Part shown: one piece after another, positions 17,551-27,700 of the stretch
Position numbering within the stretch: the first letter of the stretch is position 1
How the letters are laid out: every line of letters begins with the position of its first letter
NCBI RefSeq assembly: GCF_020447315.1
Contig: NZ_JAJADQ010000009.1
Span: 62,001-126,000, forward strand
Origin: Hymenobacter nitidus
GTDB lineage: Bacteria > Bacteroidota > Bacteroidia > Cytophagales > Hymenobacteraceae
Direction: 5' to 3'
DNA: 64,000 nt
Made by a program: the position numbers and the translations under genes
Notes under the pieces: model-generated
What the model was told of the DNA's origin: nothing
The model's database searches: none
The model's input: only the letters and a program-made list of their open reading frames with translations

Positions 17551-20166
17551 ATGAACTTTAATAACTATACCATCAAGGCACAGGAGGCCGTGCAGAAGGC
17601 CACTGAAATTGCCGGGGGCAACCAGCAGCAGGCCATTGAAACCGGCCACCTGCTCAAGGGCCTCTTTCAGAGCGACGAGAATGTGTTGTCGTTTCTGGCC
17701 AAAAAGCTGGGGGTGAATCTTAACATCCACACGCCCCGCCTCGATGCCATCGTGGCCGGCTACCCCAAAGTAAGCGGCGGCTCGCCCTACCTCTCCAACG
17801 AAGCCGCCGCCGCGCTGCAGCGCGCCACCGGCTTTCTGAAGGAGTTCGACGATGAATACGTGTCGGTAGAACACCTGCTGCTCGGGCTGCTCGGTGGCAA
17901 CGACGCCACGGCTACCCTGATGAAGGATGCGGGCTTCAACGAGAAAGACCTCAAAGCCGCTATCAAGGAGCTGCGCGGGGGCCGCAAAGTGACGTCCCAG
18001 AGCGCCGAAGACCAGTACCAGAGCCTGAACCGCTACTCGCGCAACCTCAACGAGCAGGTGCGCACCGGCAAGATGGACCCCGTTATCGGCCGTGACGAGG
18101 AAATCCGCCGCGTCCTGCAGATTCTGTCCCGCCGCACCAAGAACAACCCCGTGTTACTGGGTGAGCCCGGCGTCGGCAAAACCGCCATTGTCGAGGGCCT
18201 GGCTCAGCGCATCGTGGCCGGCGACGTGCCCGAGAACCTCAAGGACAAAATCATCATGTCCCTCGACATGGGCCTGCTCATTGCCGGGGCCAAGTACAAG
18301 GGCGAGTTTGAGGAGCGCCTCAAGTCCGTCATCAAGGAAGTAACCGACTCCGAAGGCCAGATCATCCTGTTCATCGACGAGATGCACACCCTGATTGGGG
18401 CCGGCGCGGGCGGCGAAGGCGCCATGGACGCGGCCAACCTGCTCAAGCCCGCCCTGGCCCGCGGCGAACTGCACTCCATCGGCGCTACTACCCTCAAGGA
18501 GTACCAGAAGTATATCGAGAAGGACAAGGCCCTGGAGCGCCGTTTCCAGGCCGTGATGGTCGATGAGCCCAGCACCGAGGACGCCATCAGCATCATGCGC
18601 GGCATCAAGGAAAAGTACGAGCTGCACCACGGCGTGCGGATTACGGACGACGCTGTTATTGCCGCCGTGGAGCTGAGCAGCCGCTACATCACCGACCGGT
18701 TCCTGCCCGACAAGGCCATCGACCTCATGGACGAAGCCGCGGCTAAGCTCCGCATCGAACTCAACTCCATGCCCGTGGAATTGGACGAAGTGCAGCGCCG
18801 CATCATGCAGCTGGAGATTGAGCGCGAAGCCATCCGCCGCGAGGAAAACCACGACCGGGAAAACGTGCTCAACAAGGACCTGAGCGAGCTGACCGCCAAG
18901 CGCGACTCCCTGAAAGCCCAGTGGGAAAACGAGAAGTCCGTCCTGACCAACATTCAGGAGCAGAAGGAAGCCATTGAGCGGTTCAAAGTCGAAGCCGAGC
19001 AGGCCGAGCGCCAGGGCGACTACGGCCGGGTGGCCGAGCTGCGCTACGGCAAGATTCAGGAAGCCGAAGCCAAGCTCAAAACCCTGCAGGACGAAGCCAA
19101 CGCCAACAAGGACGGCGGCTCCATGCTGCAGGAAGTCGTAACCCACGAGGACATTGCCGAGGTAGTCGCCAAGTGGACCGGCATTCCGGTGAGCAAGATG
19201 CTGCAGTCGGACCGCGAGAAGCTGCTCAACCTCGAAGCTGAGCTGGGCAAGCGCGTGGCCGGTCAGAGCGAGGCCATTGCCGCCATTTCGGATGCCGTGC
19301 GCCGCTCCCGGGCCGGGTTGCAGGACCCCAAGCGCCCCATCGGCTCGTTTATCTTCCTGGGCACCACCGGCGTGGGTAAAACCGAGCTGGCCAAGGCCCT
19401 GGCCGAGTACCTGTTCAACGACGAGAACAGCATGGTCCGCATCGACATGAGCGAGTACCAGGAACGCCACGCCGTGTCCCGCCTCATCGGGGCGCCTCCC
19501 GGCTACGTGGGCTACGACGAGGGCGGACAGCTGACCGAGGCCGTGCGCCGCAAGCCCTACTCGGTGATTCTGCTCGACGAAATCGAGAAGGCCCACCCCG
19601 ACGTGTTCAACATCCTCTTGCAGGTGCTTGATGATGGCCGCCTCACCGACAACAAAGGCCGGGTGGCAAACTTCAAGAACACCATCATCATCATGACCTC
19701 CAACACGGGCGCCGACATCATTCAGAAGAACTTCAAGGAGCTCAATGAGTACAACCACGACGAGGTGGTAGACCGCACCCGCGAGGAAGTAGTGGAGCGC
19801 CTGAAAGGCCACATGCGCCCCGAGTTCCTGAACCGCATCGACGAAATCGTGATGTTCCAGCCCCTGAAGCGCAAGGAAATCCGTCGCATCGTGGACATCC
19901 AGTTCAAGCAGATTCAGCAGCGCCTGGAAGAAGCCGGCATCCGCCTCGAAGCCACCGACGAAGTCCTCGACTTCCTGGGCGAGTCCGGCTTCGACCCGCA
20001 GTTTGGGGCCCGCCCCTTGAAGCGCGTCATCCAGCGCCTGGTGCTCAACGAGCTGTCGAAAGACATCCTCTCGGGCCGCGTCAGCAAGGATGCCGTGGTA
20101 GAAGCGGTGCTGGAAAACGACCAGATCCGCTTCGTGAACGTGGACGTGGAAATCCCCGGCGTGTAA
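17551..20166 (+). CDS. clpB: ATP-dependent chaperone ClpB
   Basis: This 871-residue Hsp100 disaggregase works with DnaK to rescue aggregated proteins in the cytoplasm. It has two N-terminal Clp repeats (~residues 1-150). The first AAA+ domain has Walker A GEPGVGKTAI and Walker B ILFIDEMHTL. The long coiled-coil M domain (~residues 400-525) marks ClpB rather than ClpA or ClpC. The second AAA+ domain has Walker A GTTGVGKTEL and Walker B VILLDEIEKAHPDVF. The C-terminal domain includes FGARPLKRVIQR. Length is as expected for the family. It is monocistronic with a strong terminator. No CIRCE element or obvious heat-shock promoter was seen in the 140-base AT-rich gap upstream. Confidence 0.98.
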   Translation: MNFNNYTIKAQEAVQKATEIAGGNQQQAIETGHLLKGLFQSDENVLSFLAKKLGVNLNIHTPRLDAIVAGYPKVSGGSPYLSNEAAAALQRATGFLKEFDDEYVSVEHLLLGLLGGNDATATLMKDAGFNEKDLKAAIKELRGGRKVTSQSAEDQYQSLNRYSRNLNEQVRTGKMDPVIGRDEEIRRVLQILSRRTKNNPVLLGEPGVGKTAIVEGLAQRIVAGDVPENLKDKIIMSLDMGLLIAGAKYKGEFEERLKSVIKEVTDSEGQIILFIDEMHTLIGAGAGGEGAMDAANLLKPALARGELHSIGATTLKEYQKYIEKDKALERRFQAVMVDEPSTEDAISIMRGIKEKYELHHGVRITDDAVIAAVELSSRYITDRFLPDKAIDLMDEAAAKLRIELNSMPVELDEVQRRIMQLEIEREAIRREENHDRENVLNKDLSELTAKRDSLKAQWENEKSVLTNIQEQKEAIERFKVEAEQAERQGDYGRVAELRYGKIQEAEAKLKTLQDEANANKDGGSMLQEVVTHEDIAEVVAKWTGIPVSKMLQSDREKLLNLEAELGKRVAGQSEAIAAISDAVRRSRAGLQDPKRPIGSFIFLGTTGVGKTELAKALAEYLFNDENSMVRIDMSEYQERHAVSRLIGAPPGYVGYDEGGQLTEAVRRKPYSVILLDEIEKAHPDVFNILLQVLDDGRLTDNKGRVANFKNTIIIMTSNTGADIIQKNFKELNEYNHDEVVDRTREEVVERLKGHMRPEFLNRIDEIVMFQPLKRKEIRRIVDIQFKQIQQRLEEAGIRLEATDEVLDFLGESGFDPQFGARPLKRVIQRLVLNELSKDILSGRVSKDAVVEAVLENDQIRFVNVDVEIPGV

Positions 20167-20185
20167 GCGCCGGCTGACTCAACAA

Positions 20186-20227
20186 CGCAAAAGCCCGCCG
20201 GTGCATCACTGGCGGGCTTTTTGCGCT
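20186..20227 (+). terminator. Terminator after clpB
   Basis: The hairpin GCAAAAGCCCGCC / GGCGGGCTTTTTGC with a T tract starts 20 bases past the stop. Confidence 0.85.
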
Positions 20228-20258
20228 CTGTCGCCCACACGCATTCAACCCTATTTCT

Positions 20259-20570
20259 ATGAAGAAGATCTTATTCTTAACCGGTTTAGCCGTCAGCCTT
20301 TGGAGCAGCCCGGCCCTAGCTCAAACCAGTTCCGGCAGCACGGCCCTGGTGCGCATCCGCGAATCGGACGGCTGGAGCAACGTGGTAATTACCTACGGGC
20401 CGGGCAAAACGGAAATGCTGGAGCTGCTGCAAAACCCCGGCAAGAAGGGCCAGATAGCCAATGCCGAGCAGCTCCAGGCCATTTTTGACAAGCTGCTCGT
20501 TGCCGGCTACGTGCTGCAAGGCTCCATCGACTCCCCTACTACCAGCACCCTGATATTCCGCAAACCCTAG
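20259..20570 (+). CDS. Small secreted hypothetical protein
   Basis: A 103-residue protein with a clear signal peptide (MKKILFLTGLAVSLWSSPAL, cut near ALAQ). The mature part is ~80 residues with the pattern VRIRESDGWSNVVITYGPGK and a C-terminal LIFRKP. The next gene (20640-20969) encodes a diverged paralogue with the same layout (VRVYEFAGGSSNLIISYGRG ... FVFRRD), so the pair arose by tandem duplication. No domain is recognised; a periplasmic or outer-membrane location is inferred. Confidence 0.72.
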   Translation: MKKILFLTGLAVSLWSSPALAQTSSGSTALVRIRESDGWSNVVITYGPGKTEMLELLQNPGKKGQIANAEQLQAIFDKLLVAGYVLQGSIDSPTTSTLIFRKP

Positions 20571-20639
20571 GAAAGCGCACCTCCCCAAGCCCTGCCGGCA
20601 ACTCGTCGACGGGGCTTTTTTATCCTTCCAGAAATCATC

Positions 20640-20969
20640 ATGAAAAAAGCCTTATTCGTCTTAGTACTGGCCGGTGGCCTAAGTTTCTGTACCCAATAGG
20701 CCCATGCCCAAAGCCCCAGCAAGACGGTAGTAGTCCGGGTGTATGAGTTTGCGGGCGGCAGTTCCAACCTTATCATCAGCTACGGCAGAGGTAAGAGCGA
20801 AGTAATCGATATGAATGGCCCTATTGGCAAAAAGGATCAGCAGCGGAATACCGATAAAGTGCAGGAAGTCCTGGACCGGCTCTATACCGAGGGCTACCAC
20901 CTCGTTACGTCGGCCGGGGGCAGCACCACCACGGGGCCCGTGGTGACGTTCGTTTTCCGGCGCGACTAA
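20640..20969 (+). pseudogene. Paralogue of the preceding secreted protein, interrupted by an amber codon in its signal peptide
   Basis: Reading from the ATG at 20640 gives a signal peptide start (MKKALFVLVLAGGLSFCTQ), then TAG at 20697-20699. The same frame goes straight on with AHAQ, an ideal signal peptidase I end, and a mature domain homologous to the gene at 20259, ending at 20969. The TAG is one base from CAG (Gln). The only start left inside the mature part lacks any export signal. The gene is most simply a recent nonsense pseudogene or a sequencing error. Confidence 0.7.
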
Positions 20970-20986
20970 TCTTACTCTCACGTCTC

Positions 20987-21178
20987 ATGCAACGCTTCAA
21001 ACGCACCCTTCGCCTGCTGGGCCTGACGGCTATGCTGCTCTTGGCGGCGGCCGGCGTGGGCCTCACCGGTGCCGCCCCTACTCACCAGAAACGGGAGCGG
21101 TTCATCGACACGGGCCCTAGAACGGAGCAAGTGGATGAGCAGGCAACCCGGGCGGATACCGGGCTTGCCCAGGAGTAG
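20987..21178 (+). CDS. Small hypothetical membrane or secreted protein
   Basis: A 63-residue frame with a hydrophobic segment at residues ~9-29 (LRLLGLTAMLLLAAAGVGLT), followed by a short charged tail rich in Glu, Gln and Arg. It begins 17 bases after the preceding pseudogene. The hydrophobic N-terminus plus polar tail suggests a real small single-pass protein, but no family is recognised. Confidence 0.5.
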   Translation: MQRFKRTLRLLGLTAMLLLAAAGVGLTGAAPTHQKRERFIDTGPRTEQVDEQATRADTGLAQE

Positions 21179-21226
21179 TTTCGCCGCTCACCCGAAACGG
21201 CAACAGCGGTTTTCCGGCACGCGGAC

Positions 21227-21766
21227 TTAGCGCCGCTCATTTATGCGGCGGGGCCTGGCGAAAAACCGGGGCTTCAGACGGCGGCGCACCCACTTGGGCA
21301 GCGGGGTGCCCTGGTGGTAGGCCTGCAGGGTCTGCTCCAGCTTGCCGTTGCTGAAGCGGGCCAGCTTGCTTACCCCGTAGCCCGCGAAAAGCCCCCCGAC
21401 CAGGATAACCGGGGTGGGGTTGGCATCCCGCTCCTCCACCACTACTCCGTTTACGGTGGTGCTGTAGGCGCCTTGGGCTGCCACCACGCCGCGCACCGTA
21501 AACAGGCTGGCCGATACAATCCAGATGGCCCCACCGCCCTGGCGCTTGGCAAACAGGTTGATGACAGCCCGGGCCGTATCGTTTGAGGCGTATTGGGCCA
21601 GCATTTTCTGCTTGAAGGTTTGCTTGGATTTGTCCGTGGGCGAGGCCACCGGGGCACGCTGGGCGGCAGAATCGGCGGCGGGGGCTACCGTTTGGGCCGA
21701 TACCGATAAGGTGCTCAACCCGAGCAAACCGGCCAGCAGACCGGCCCGGAGTACAGATGTAATCAT
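21227..21766 (-). CDS. Hypothetical envelope protein, paralogue of 21911-22366
   Basis: A 179-residue protein with a signal peptide (MITSVLRAGLLAGLLGLSTL, cut near VSAQ) and two further hydrophobic stretches (IWIVSASLFTVRGVVAA and PVILVGGLFAGYGVSKL). The C-terminal block GVSKLARFSNGKLEQTLQAY, followed by LPKWVRRRLKPRFF, is closely matched in the next minus-strand gene. That defines a small two-member family with a basic RRRLKP tail. Function unknown; probably inner membrane or periplasm. Confidence 0.72.
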   Translation of the reverse strand: MITSVLRAGLLAGLLGLSTLSVSAQTVAPAADSAAQRAPVASPTDKSKQTFKQKMLAQYASNDTARAVINLFAKRQGGGAIWIVSASLFTVRGVVAAQGAYSTTVNGVVVEERDANPTPVILVGGLFAGYGVSKLARFSNGKLEQTLQAYHQGTPLPKWVRRRLKPRFFARPRRINERR

Positions 21767-21910
21767 GCAGAAAACAGATAAACGCGAAGGGAATTACTCA
21801 GCAATTTTATCTTATTTCTCCTATCTAGAAACACCCCGCAGAACTTCTCCATCAAAAAAAGCCATCTGCCTATTCGGCGGGGCACTACCGGGGCAGCAGT
21901 CGAAGGTCAG

Positions 21911-22366
21911 CTACCGGAAGTAGGCAGGCTTCAGGCGTCGCCTGATTTTGGCCGGCAGCTCCCGCGTAGCCACAAACTCGTCGATGACCTGCTGTTCTCT
22001 TTTGCGACTGAAGCGCACCAGCTTGCTGGCACCTACCGACCAGAACGGAGCCGTGTAGAGCGCAGATACGGCCGTAATCAGCACCACATCGGTACCCGGG
22101 CCAAAGCCTTCTTCGGAGCTGAGCAGGCCCATAAACGTAGCGACCGTGGCCCCCGACACGCTCAGCAGCACGCCCCCACCAACACGGCGGCGCTGGAACA
22201 GCCGATGCAGGGCGGCAACCGTATCAGCCTGCGTTGGCAGCTTGGGGCTTAGCGCGGCAACCGCTGAAGTGACGGGGGGCACCGCCTGGGCACTTACCGG
22301 CCCAGCGGCGTTCAGCAGAAAGCCGACACTTATAACGAGCAAGAAAAAGTTGATGGGGCTACTCAT
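21911..22366 (-). CDS. Hypothetical envelope protein, paralogue of 21227-21766
   Basis: A 151-residue protein with a signal peptide (ending near PVSAQA), two hydrophobic segments (~residues 63-80 and 92-108) and the shared C-terminal block GASKLVRFSRKREQQVIDEF, then LPAKIRRRLKPAYF. Same strand and layout as the gene at 21227, 144 bases apart, so a tandem duplication. No enzymatic motif is visible. Confidence 0.72.
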   Translation of the reverse strand: MSSPINFFLLVISVGFLLNAAGPVSAQAVPPVTSAVAALSPKLPTQADTVAALHRLFQRRRVGGGVLLSVSGATVATFMGLLSSEEGFGPGTDVVLITAVSALYTAPFWSVGASKLVRFSRKREQQVIDEFVATRELPAKIRRRLKPAYFR

Positions 22367-22788
22367 GAGCTAGTGGGTGGAAGAGGTCGGGAAAAGTACG
22401 GCGCGACTTCGGCTTCGGCGCACTTTTCGGCGGTAGTGCCCGCGCCGTGTAATGTCCTTCTTACAGCTTCTGTCCTGGCTGGCTAATAGGTCCTTTCCGG
22501 CCCCAACCTGAGGTTTCCGGCCGCTTTGCCACCCTACTCTAGGCCAGACGAAAAGTCGGATACTACCGCCGATTCCTGTCTGACGGCCGTTGGTGGGGGC
22601 GGGCTGTGCTGCTGGTAGGCCGGCAGCTGAAGCAGCTCCGGGTGGCCGCCCGCCGCCGGGCACTGCCAGCCTTTTCAGTGGGCTATTGACCGAATCAGCC
22701 GCTCAGAGCCGACGCAAATAGCCTTAATTTCATTCAATCCATTCTGAGTCAGAGTCGTATGCTCGGATAGCTCAACTATTCATGGCTA
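22367..22788. other. Intergenic region between divergent genes
   Basis: About 420 bases between a minus-strand gene and the plus-strand lipoprotein. It should hold two promoters, but I found no perfect consensus, RNA gene or strong hairpin. A 97-residue minus-strand frame inside it has no protein-like content. Confidence 0.45.
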
Positions 22789-23814
22789 ATGACTGCTCCT
22801 ATGCTCTTCTCTTCTCTTTTGCGCCAGCCCGTGCTGGTGACCCTGGGCCGCTACGCGCGCCTTACAATCCTACTAGCAACAGTGGCGGGTGCGCTGCCGG
22901 GCTGCTCCGACGACGACGAAACCGAATCGGCCCCCACGGCCCCCGACCGAATTACGGTGCCGCAGGCGGGTCTGCACCCCGAAGGCATTCAGTATGACGA
23001 AGTCAACAAGCGCTTTTTGGTGAGCTCCCGCACCCAGGGCAAGATTGGCAGCGTGAAGGACGACAGCACCTACACCCAGTTTGCCGATGAGCCGCGCCTG
23101 ATTTCGACCATTGGCCTGAACCTCGACGCCAGCCGCAACCGCCTGCTAGTGGCCGTTTCCGACAACGGCGCCAACGCCGCCCGCACTACTGCCGCCACGT
23201 TGCGCAAGCTGGCGGCCCTGGCTATCTTCAACAGCACCAGCGGAGCGCTGCAGAATTACATTGACCTGGGCAACCTGCGGCCCAATCAGGCGCACTTTGC
23301 CAACGACATTGCCGTCGACGCGCAGGGCAATATCTACATCACCGACAGCCTCTCGCCCATTATCTATAAAGTCGATGCGCTGGGCGTTGCGTCGGTATTT
23401 CTGGAAAATAACCAGCTGAGCGGGGGCACCGGCTTCGGCCTGAACGGCATCGTATTTCACCCCGACGGCTACCTGCTGGTGGCCAAAGCCAACGACGGCA
23501 GCCTGTTTAAAGTCCCGGTGGCTACGCCTGCCAGCTTCACCAAAGTCACGACTCCCGCGGGCCTGAACCTGACGGGAGCCGACGGCCTGCTACTGCTGAA
23601 CCCGCAGACGCTGCTGCTGGTATCGGGCAGTCAGACCACCGTGTTGCGCCTAAGCAGCACCGACGCCTGGGCCACGACCAACAGCACGGGCAGCTTTGCT
23701 ACCGGCGCCGTCAGCCCTACGACCATCACCCGCCGTAACACTTCGGATGCCTACGTGCTGTATCCGTTCCAAAGCACCTCACCTCGCTTTGCCATCGTAA
23801 AAGCCAAGTTCTAG
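22789..23814 (+). CDS. SMP-30/gluconolactonase-like beta-propeller lipoprotein
   Basis: A 341-residue lipoprotein. The N-terminal hydrophobic segment ends in a lipobox (GALPGC), followed by acidic residues SDDDE. The mature part has six-bladed propeller repeats of the SMP-30/NHL type: GLHPEGIQYDEVNKRFLVSS, ANDIAVDAQGNIYITDSLSP, GIVFHPDGYLLVAKANDGSL and LTGADGLLLLNPQTLLLVSG. Calcium-dependent lactonase activity is known in this fold, but the catalytic residues are not certain here, and a binding role is equally possible. The start may be 22789 or the ATG at 22801, both before the signal. Confidence 0.82.
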   Translation: MTAPMLFSSLLRQPVLVTLGRYARLTILLATVAGALPGCSDDDETESAPTAPDRITVPQAGLHPEGIQYDEVNKRFLVSSRTQGKIGSVKDDSTYTQFADEPRLISTIGLNLDASRNRLLVAVSDNGANAARTTAATLRKLAALAIFNSTSGALQNYIDLGNLRPNQAHFANDIAVDAQGNIYITDSLSPIIYKVDALGVASVFLENNQLSGGTGFGLNGIVFHPDGYLLVAKANDGSLFKVPVATPASFTKVTTPAGLNLTGADGLLLLNPQTLLLVSGSQTTVLRLSSTDAWATTNSTGSFATGAVSPTTITRRNTSDAYVLYPFQSTSPRFAIVKAKF

Positions 23815-23992
23815 CACCGTCAGCGGGGTAGGCCGCAATGAGTTACCATTTGTTTGATGACTCAGGCAACGGCGCACCGGCCGCCCGCATCTACTCCCTG
23901 ATTCCCCGGTTTCGCTCAGGTTACTATCTCAGCGAATAGCAAGGTCTTTATCCTCAACGATTTACTCCTTTTCGTCTTACTCTTCTTCACCC

Positions 23993-24229
23993 ATGAAATC
24001 GAAAGTAGTTGCTTATCTGCTGTGGTTCTTTTTTGGCTGGCTTTCCCTGCACCGGTTTTATCTGGGCAAGGTGGGCTCGGGCATTGTGTACCTGCTCACC
24101 GGACAGCTGCTGGGCGTGGGCTGGATTATCGACTTGTTTTTGCTTAGCGGCATGGTCGATAATTACAATAACAAGGAGCGGATTGAGCAGTTGGAAGGCA
24201 GCCTGGGCCGGCAGCAGTATTCGGCCTAG
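23993..24229 (+). CDS. TM2 domain-containing small membrane protein
   Basis: A 78-residue inner-membrane protein. The first hydrophobic segment with FFGWLSLHRFYLGKVGSG is the TM2 signature, followed by a second segment ending in GWIIDLFLLSGMVDNYN. The cytoplasmic tail is short and polar. TM2 proteins are widespread and of unclear function. It stands alone between two gaps and has a terminator downstream. Confidence 0.88.
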   Translation: MKSKVVAYLLWFFFGWLSLHRFYLGKVGSGIVYLLTGQLLGVGWIIDLFLLSGMVDNYNNKERIEQLEGSLGRQQYSA

Positions 24230-24774
24230 CTTTTCCGGTTGCTTCCTGTGCCAGAGCCCCTGGGTAGCCCCTGCTGCCCAGGGGCTTTTTCCGTTTTGTC
24301 GTCACGCGCAGCTGCTGGCCCAGCGCAAGCAGGTAGTAATCCGTCAGGCTGGTTTCCGCCGGGCTACAGCGTATGCTTCCGCCGGAAAACACACTGGAAG
24401 CGGAGCAATGAATGACGGCGAGCAGAGCTCAACTGCTACCGAAACCGGAAATTGACTTAAATACGCTAAAAATTATATATTCTATATCCCTTACTATCGC
24501 CGTGACCCGCCGGCATGAACTGGTGGCAGCGGGATTTTTTCGGGCGACTTGTTTTTCGGGCAACCCGTAAAATAGTGCTCCTCAGGTAGCGTCAACACCT
24601 TTTTTTCAGCCGCTCTATAATTATTAGCCGACGGCGCACCCTTTCCCGGGCATTGCCGTACTGGCATACGCCCTCTGCCCGCGGCGCCCTGTGTGGCCCG
24701 GTACCAAAGAGGATTTTTTCCTTATCCCTGCGTTTAACTCTCCCTCCATTCCCCACTCCTACTTTTAGTCTATT
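24230..24774. other. Intergenic region before the giant repeat protein
   Basis: About 545 bases. It contains the TM2-gene terminator at 24255-24292. The middle (24450-24500) is AT-rich and probably holds the promoter of the gene at 24775, though no exact consensus match was found. No gene or RNA is recognised. Confidence 0.45.
24255..24292 (+). terminator. Terminator after the TM2 gene
   Basis: A 10-bp inverted repeat AGCCCCTGGG / CCCAGGGGCT is followed directly by TTTTT. Confidence 0.8.
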
Positions 24775-27700
24775 ATGGCTGCAAACTTACTTTGCCGCCG
24801 CCTGTCTTTGACGGGTGGTATGACTGCCGACACACGACAGCGACGCTTTTCGGGGCTACTATTGGCCTGGTTGATGTTCTTTAGTCTGGCTGCCCTCCCG
24901 GGTATGGCCCAAACCACTACCACCGGTAACCTGCAGTGGTGGCCGCTGAAAGTAAACAACCAGGACAGCGCCGCCGTGCGCGCCCCGGGCGTAGTGCCGG
25001 CCAGCGCCAGCCTGCGCAACTTCTACCTGTCGGACCCAACACTGGGCACGGCCATCAAGCCTTACTCGTCGCAGTTTGGTATGGCCTTCGGCTCCTCGCC
25101 CAGCGGTGATGGCTCCTTTGTTCCGCTGCCCGGCAGCAACCTCAACCGGGCGTATTATGTGCAGTTCACCATCACGGCCGCGGCCAACGCCTCGCTGCGG
25201 ACCGACTCGCTGGTGTTGTGGTCGGCTTTCAATAACACAGCCAGCAACCTGAAGCTGGCGGTGGTATATTCCAAAACCGGCTTTACCACTGCCGACTCGA
25301 CGGAAGTAGCCGGCGGCACCGGTCCAATTGGTCCGCTCACGCCCCGCACCGCCACGCCCGGCACCGGCACCGGCACCTTCGCCGACCCTATTTTCCTGCG
25401 CAACCAGAATACCAGCTCCAACCAGACCTACCGCCTGGCCCTGAACCGCACGGGCGGCGTGACGCTGGCCGCCGGCCAGACGCTGACCATCCGCTTGTAC
25501 TACGCCAGCGGCAGCAGCTCTGCCGGCCGCTACGCCCTGCTGCGCGACTTCCGCGTCGTGGGTCAGGCTACTACTACCTCCAACTGCAACGCGTCGTTCA
25601 CGTATCCGGCCAGCACTTTTTGCAACAATGGCACGAACCCCACCCCCACCGTCAGCGGTTCGGGAGGTGGCACGTTCAGCTCGACTTCGGGCCTGAGCAT
25701 CAATGCTAACACCGGCGCTATCAACCTGGCTGCCAGCACGCCCGGCACCTACACCATCACCTACAGCACCGGCAGCAACTGCTCGAGCACGGCTTCCGTG
25801 ACCATCACGGCCGCGCCCACGGCCACCTTTAGCTACCCCAATGCCGCCTACTGCACCGGCGACGGAGCCACGCCCGCTCCCACGGTAGCAGCCGGCTCGA
25901 CGTCCGGCACGTTCAGCTCGACTTCGGGCCTGAGCATCAATGCTAACACCGGCGCTATTAACCTGGTAACCAGCACACCCGGCACCTACACCGTGACTAA
26001 CACCGTGGCGGCTTCGGGCAACTGCGCGGCCGTTACGGCCACTACGAGCGTTACCATCAGCCCCGCTACGACGGCCACGTTTGCATACTCGGCTTCGGCT
26101 TTTTGCCAGAGCGCGGCGAATCCAACGCCGACCATCACGGGTACCAGCGGCGGCACGTTCAGTTCGACTTCGGGTCTGAGCATTGATGCCAATACTGGCG
26201 CCATTAACCTGACGGCTTCCACGCCGGGTACCTACACCGTAACCTACCGCGTGGGCGGCAACTGCCCCTCAACGAGCACCCAGCAGGTAACCATTAATAG
26301 CGCTCCGCTGGCTACATTCTCGTATGCCAATGCCGCTTACTGCGTTTCGGGCGCCGCCAACCCCTCGCCGGTCTTTGCCGCAGGGGCCAGCGCCGGCACG
26401 TTCAGCTCGACGGCGGGCCTGAGCCTCAATGCTTCGACGGGTGCCATTAACCTGACGGCTTCCACGCCGGGCACTTATACTGTGACTAACACCATTGCGG
26501 CCTCGGGCAGCTGCGCCGCTTCTTCGGCCACGGCTCAGGTAACGATTCAGGCGACGCCAACGGCCACACTGACGGCTGGTGGCCCCACAACCTTCTGCCA
26601 GGGCGGCTCGGTGGTGCTGACGGCACCAGCCGGTGCGGGCAACACCTACCAGTTCCTGCTCAACGGCTCGCCCATCAGCGGGGCCACGGCAGCTACCTAC
26701 ACGGCTACGGCCGGCGGCAGCTATGCCGTAGTTGTAACCAACGCGGGTGGATGCTCGGCGACTTCCGCGGCCACTACGGTCACGGTAAATCCTGCTGCTT
26801 CGGCGGCTTTCAGCTACTCGGCCTCGACCTTCTGCCAGAGCGCGGCTAACCCCACGCCGACCATCACCGGCACCACGGGCGGTACGTTCAGCTCAGCTGC
26901 TGGCTTGAGCATTAATGTCAACACCGGTGCTATCAACCTGACGGCTTCGACGCCGGGCACTTACACGGTGACCTACAGCGTGGGCGGCACCTGCCCAGCT
27001 TCGGCCACGGCGACGGTGACCATTACCAACTCGCAGTCGGCCAGCTTCTCCTACGCCAGCGCCAACTATTGCGCCGGTTCTACCGCTACGGTTGCTCCAG
27101 TCTTTGCTACGGGTGCCAGCGCTGGCACGTTCAGCTCAACTGCGGGTCTGAGCATTAATGCTTCGACGGGCGTAATCAACTTGGCTACCAGCACGGCTGG
27201 CACCTACACAGTTACGAACTCTATTGCCGCTTCGGGCAGCTGCGCCGCTACCTCGGCCACTACTACCATCACCATCAACGCGGCCCCAACGGCCACGCTG
27301 ACGGCTGGTGGCCCCACAACCTTCTGCCAGGGCGGCTCGGTGGTGCTGACGGCACCAGCCGGTGCGGGCAACACCTACCAGTTCCTGCTCAACGGCTCGC
27401 CCATCAGCGGGGCCACGGCAGCTACCTACACGGCTACGGCCGGCGGCAGCTATGCCGTAGTTGTAACCAACGCGGGTGGATGCTCGGCGACTTCCGCGGC
27501 CACTACGGTCACGGTAAATCCTGCTGCTTCGGCGGCTTTCAGCTACTCGGCCTCGACCTTCTGCCAGAGCGCGGCTAACCCCACGCCGACCATCACCGGC
27601 ACCACGGGCGGTACGTTTAGCTCAGCTGCTGGCTTGAGCCTCAATGCCTCGACGGGCGCTATCAACCTGACGGCTTCGACGCCGGGCACTTACACGGTGA

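Noticed and set aside
18154..19812. 552-residue minus-strand open frame inside clpB
   Set aside because: Antisense shadow due to GC-rich codon structure; no domain. The same holds for the long frames opposite the M1 peptidase (29896-31677) and GH3 (52081-54414) genes.
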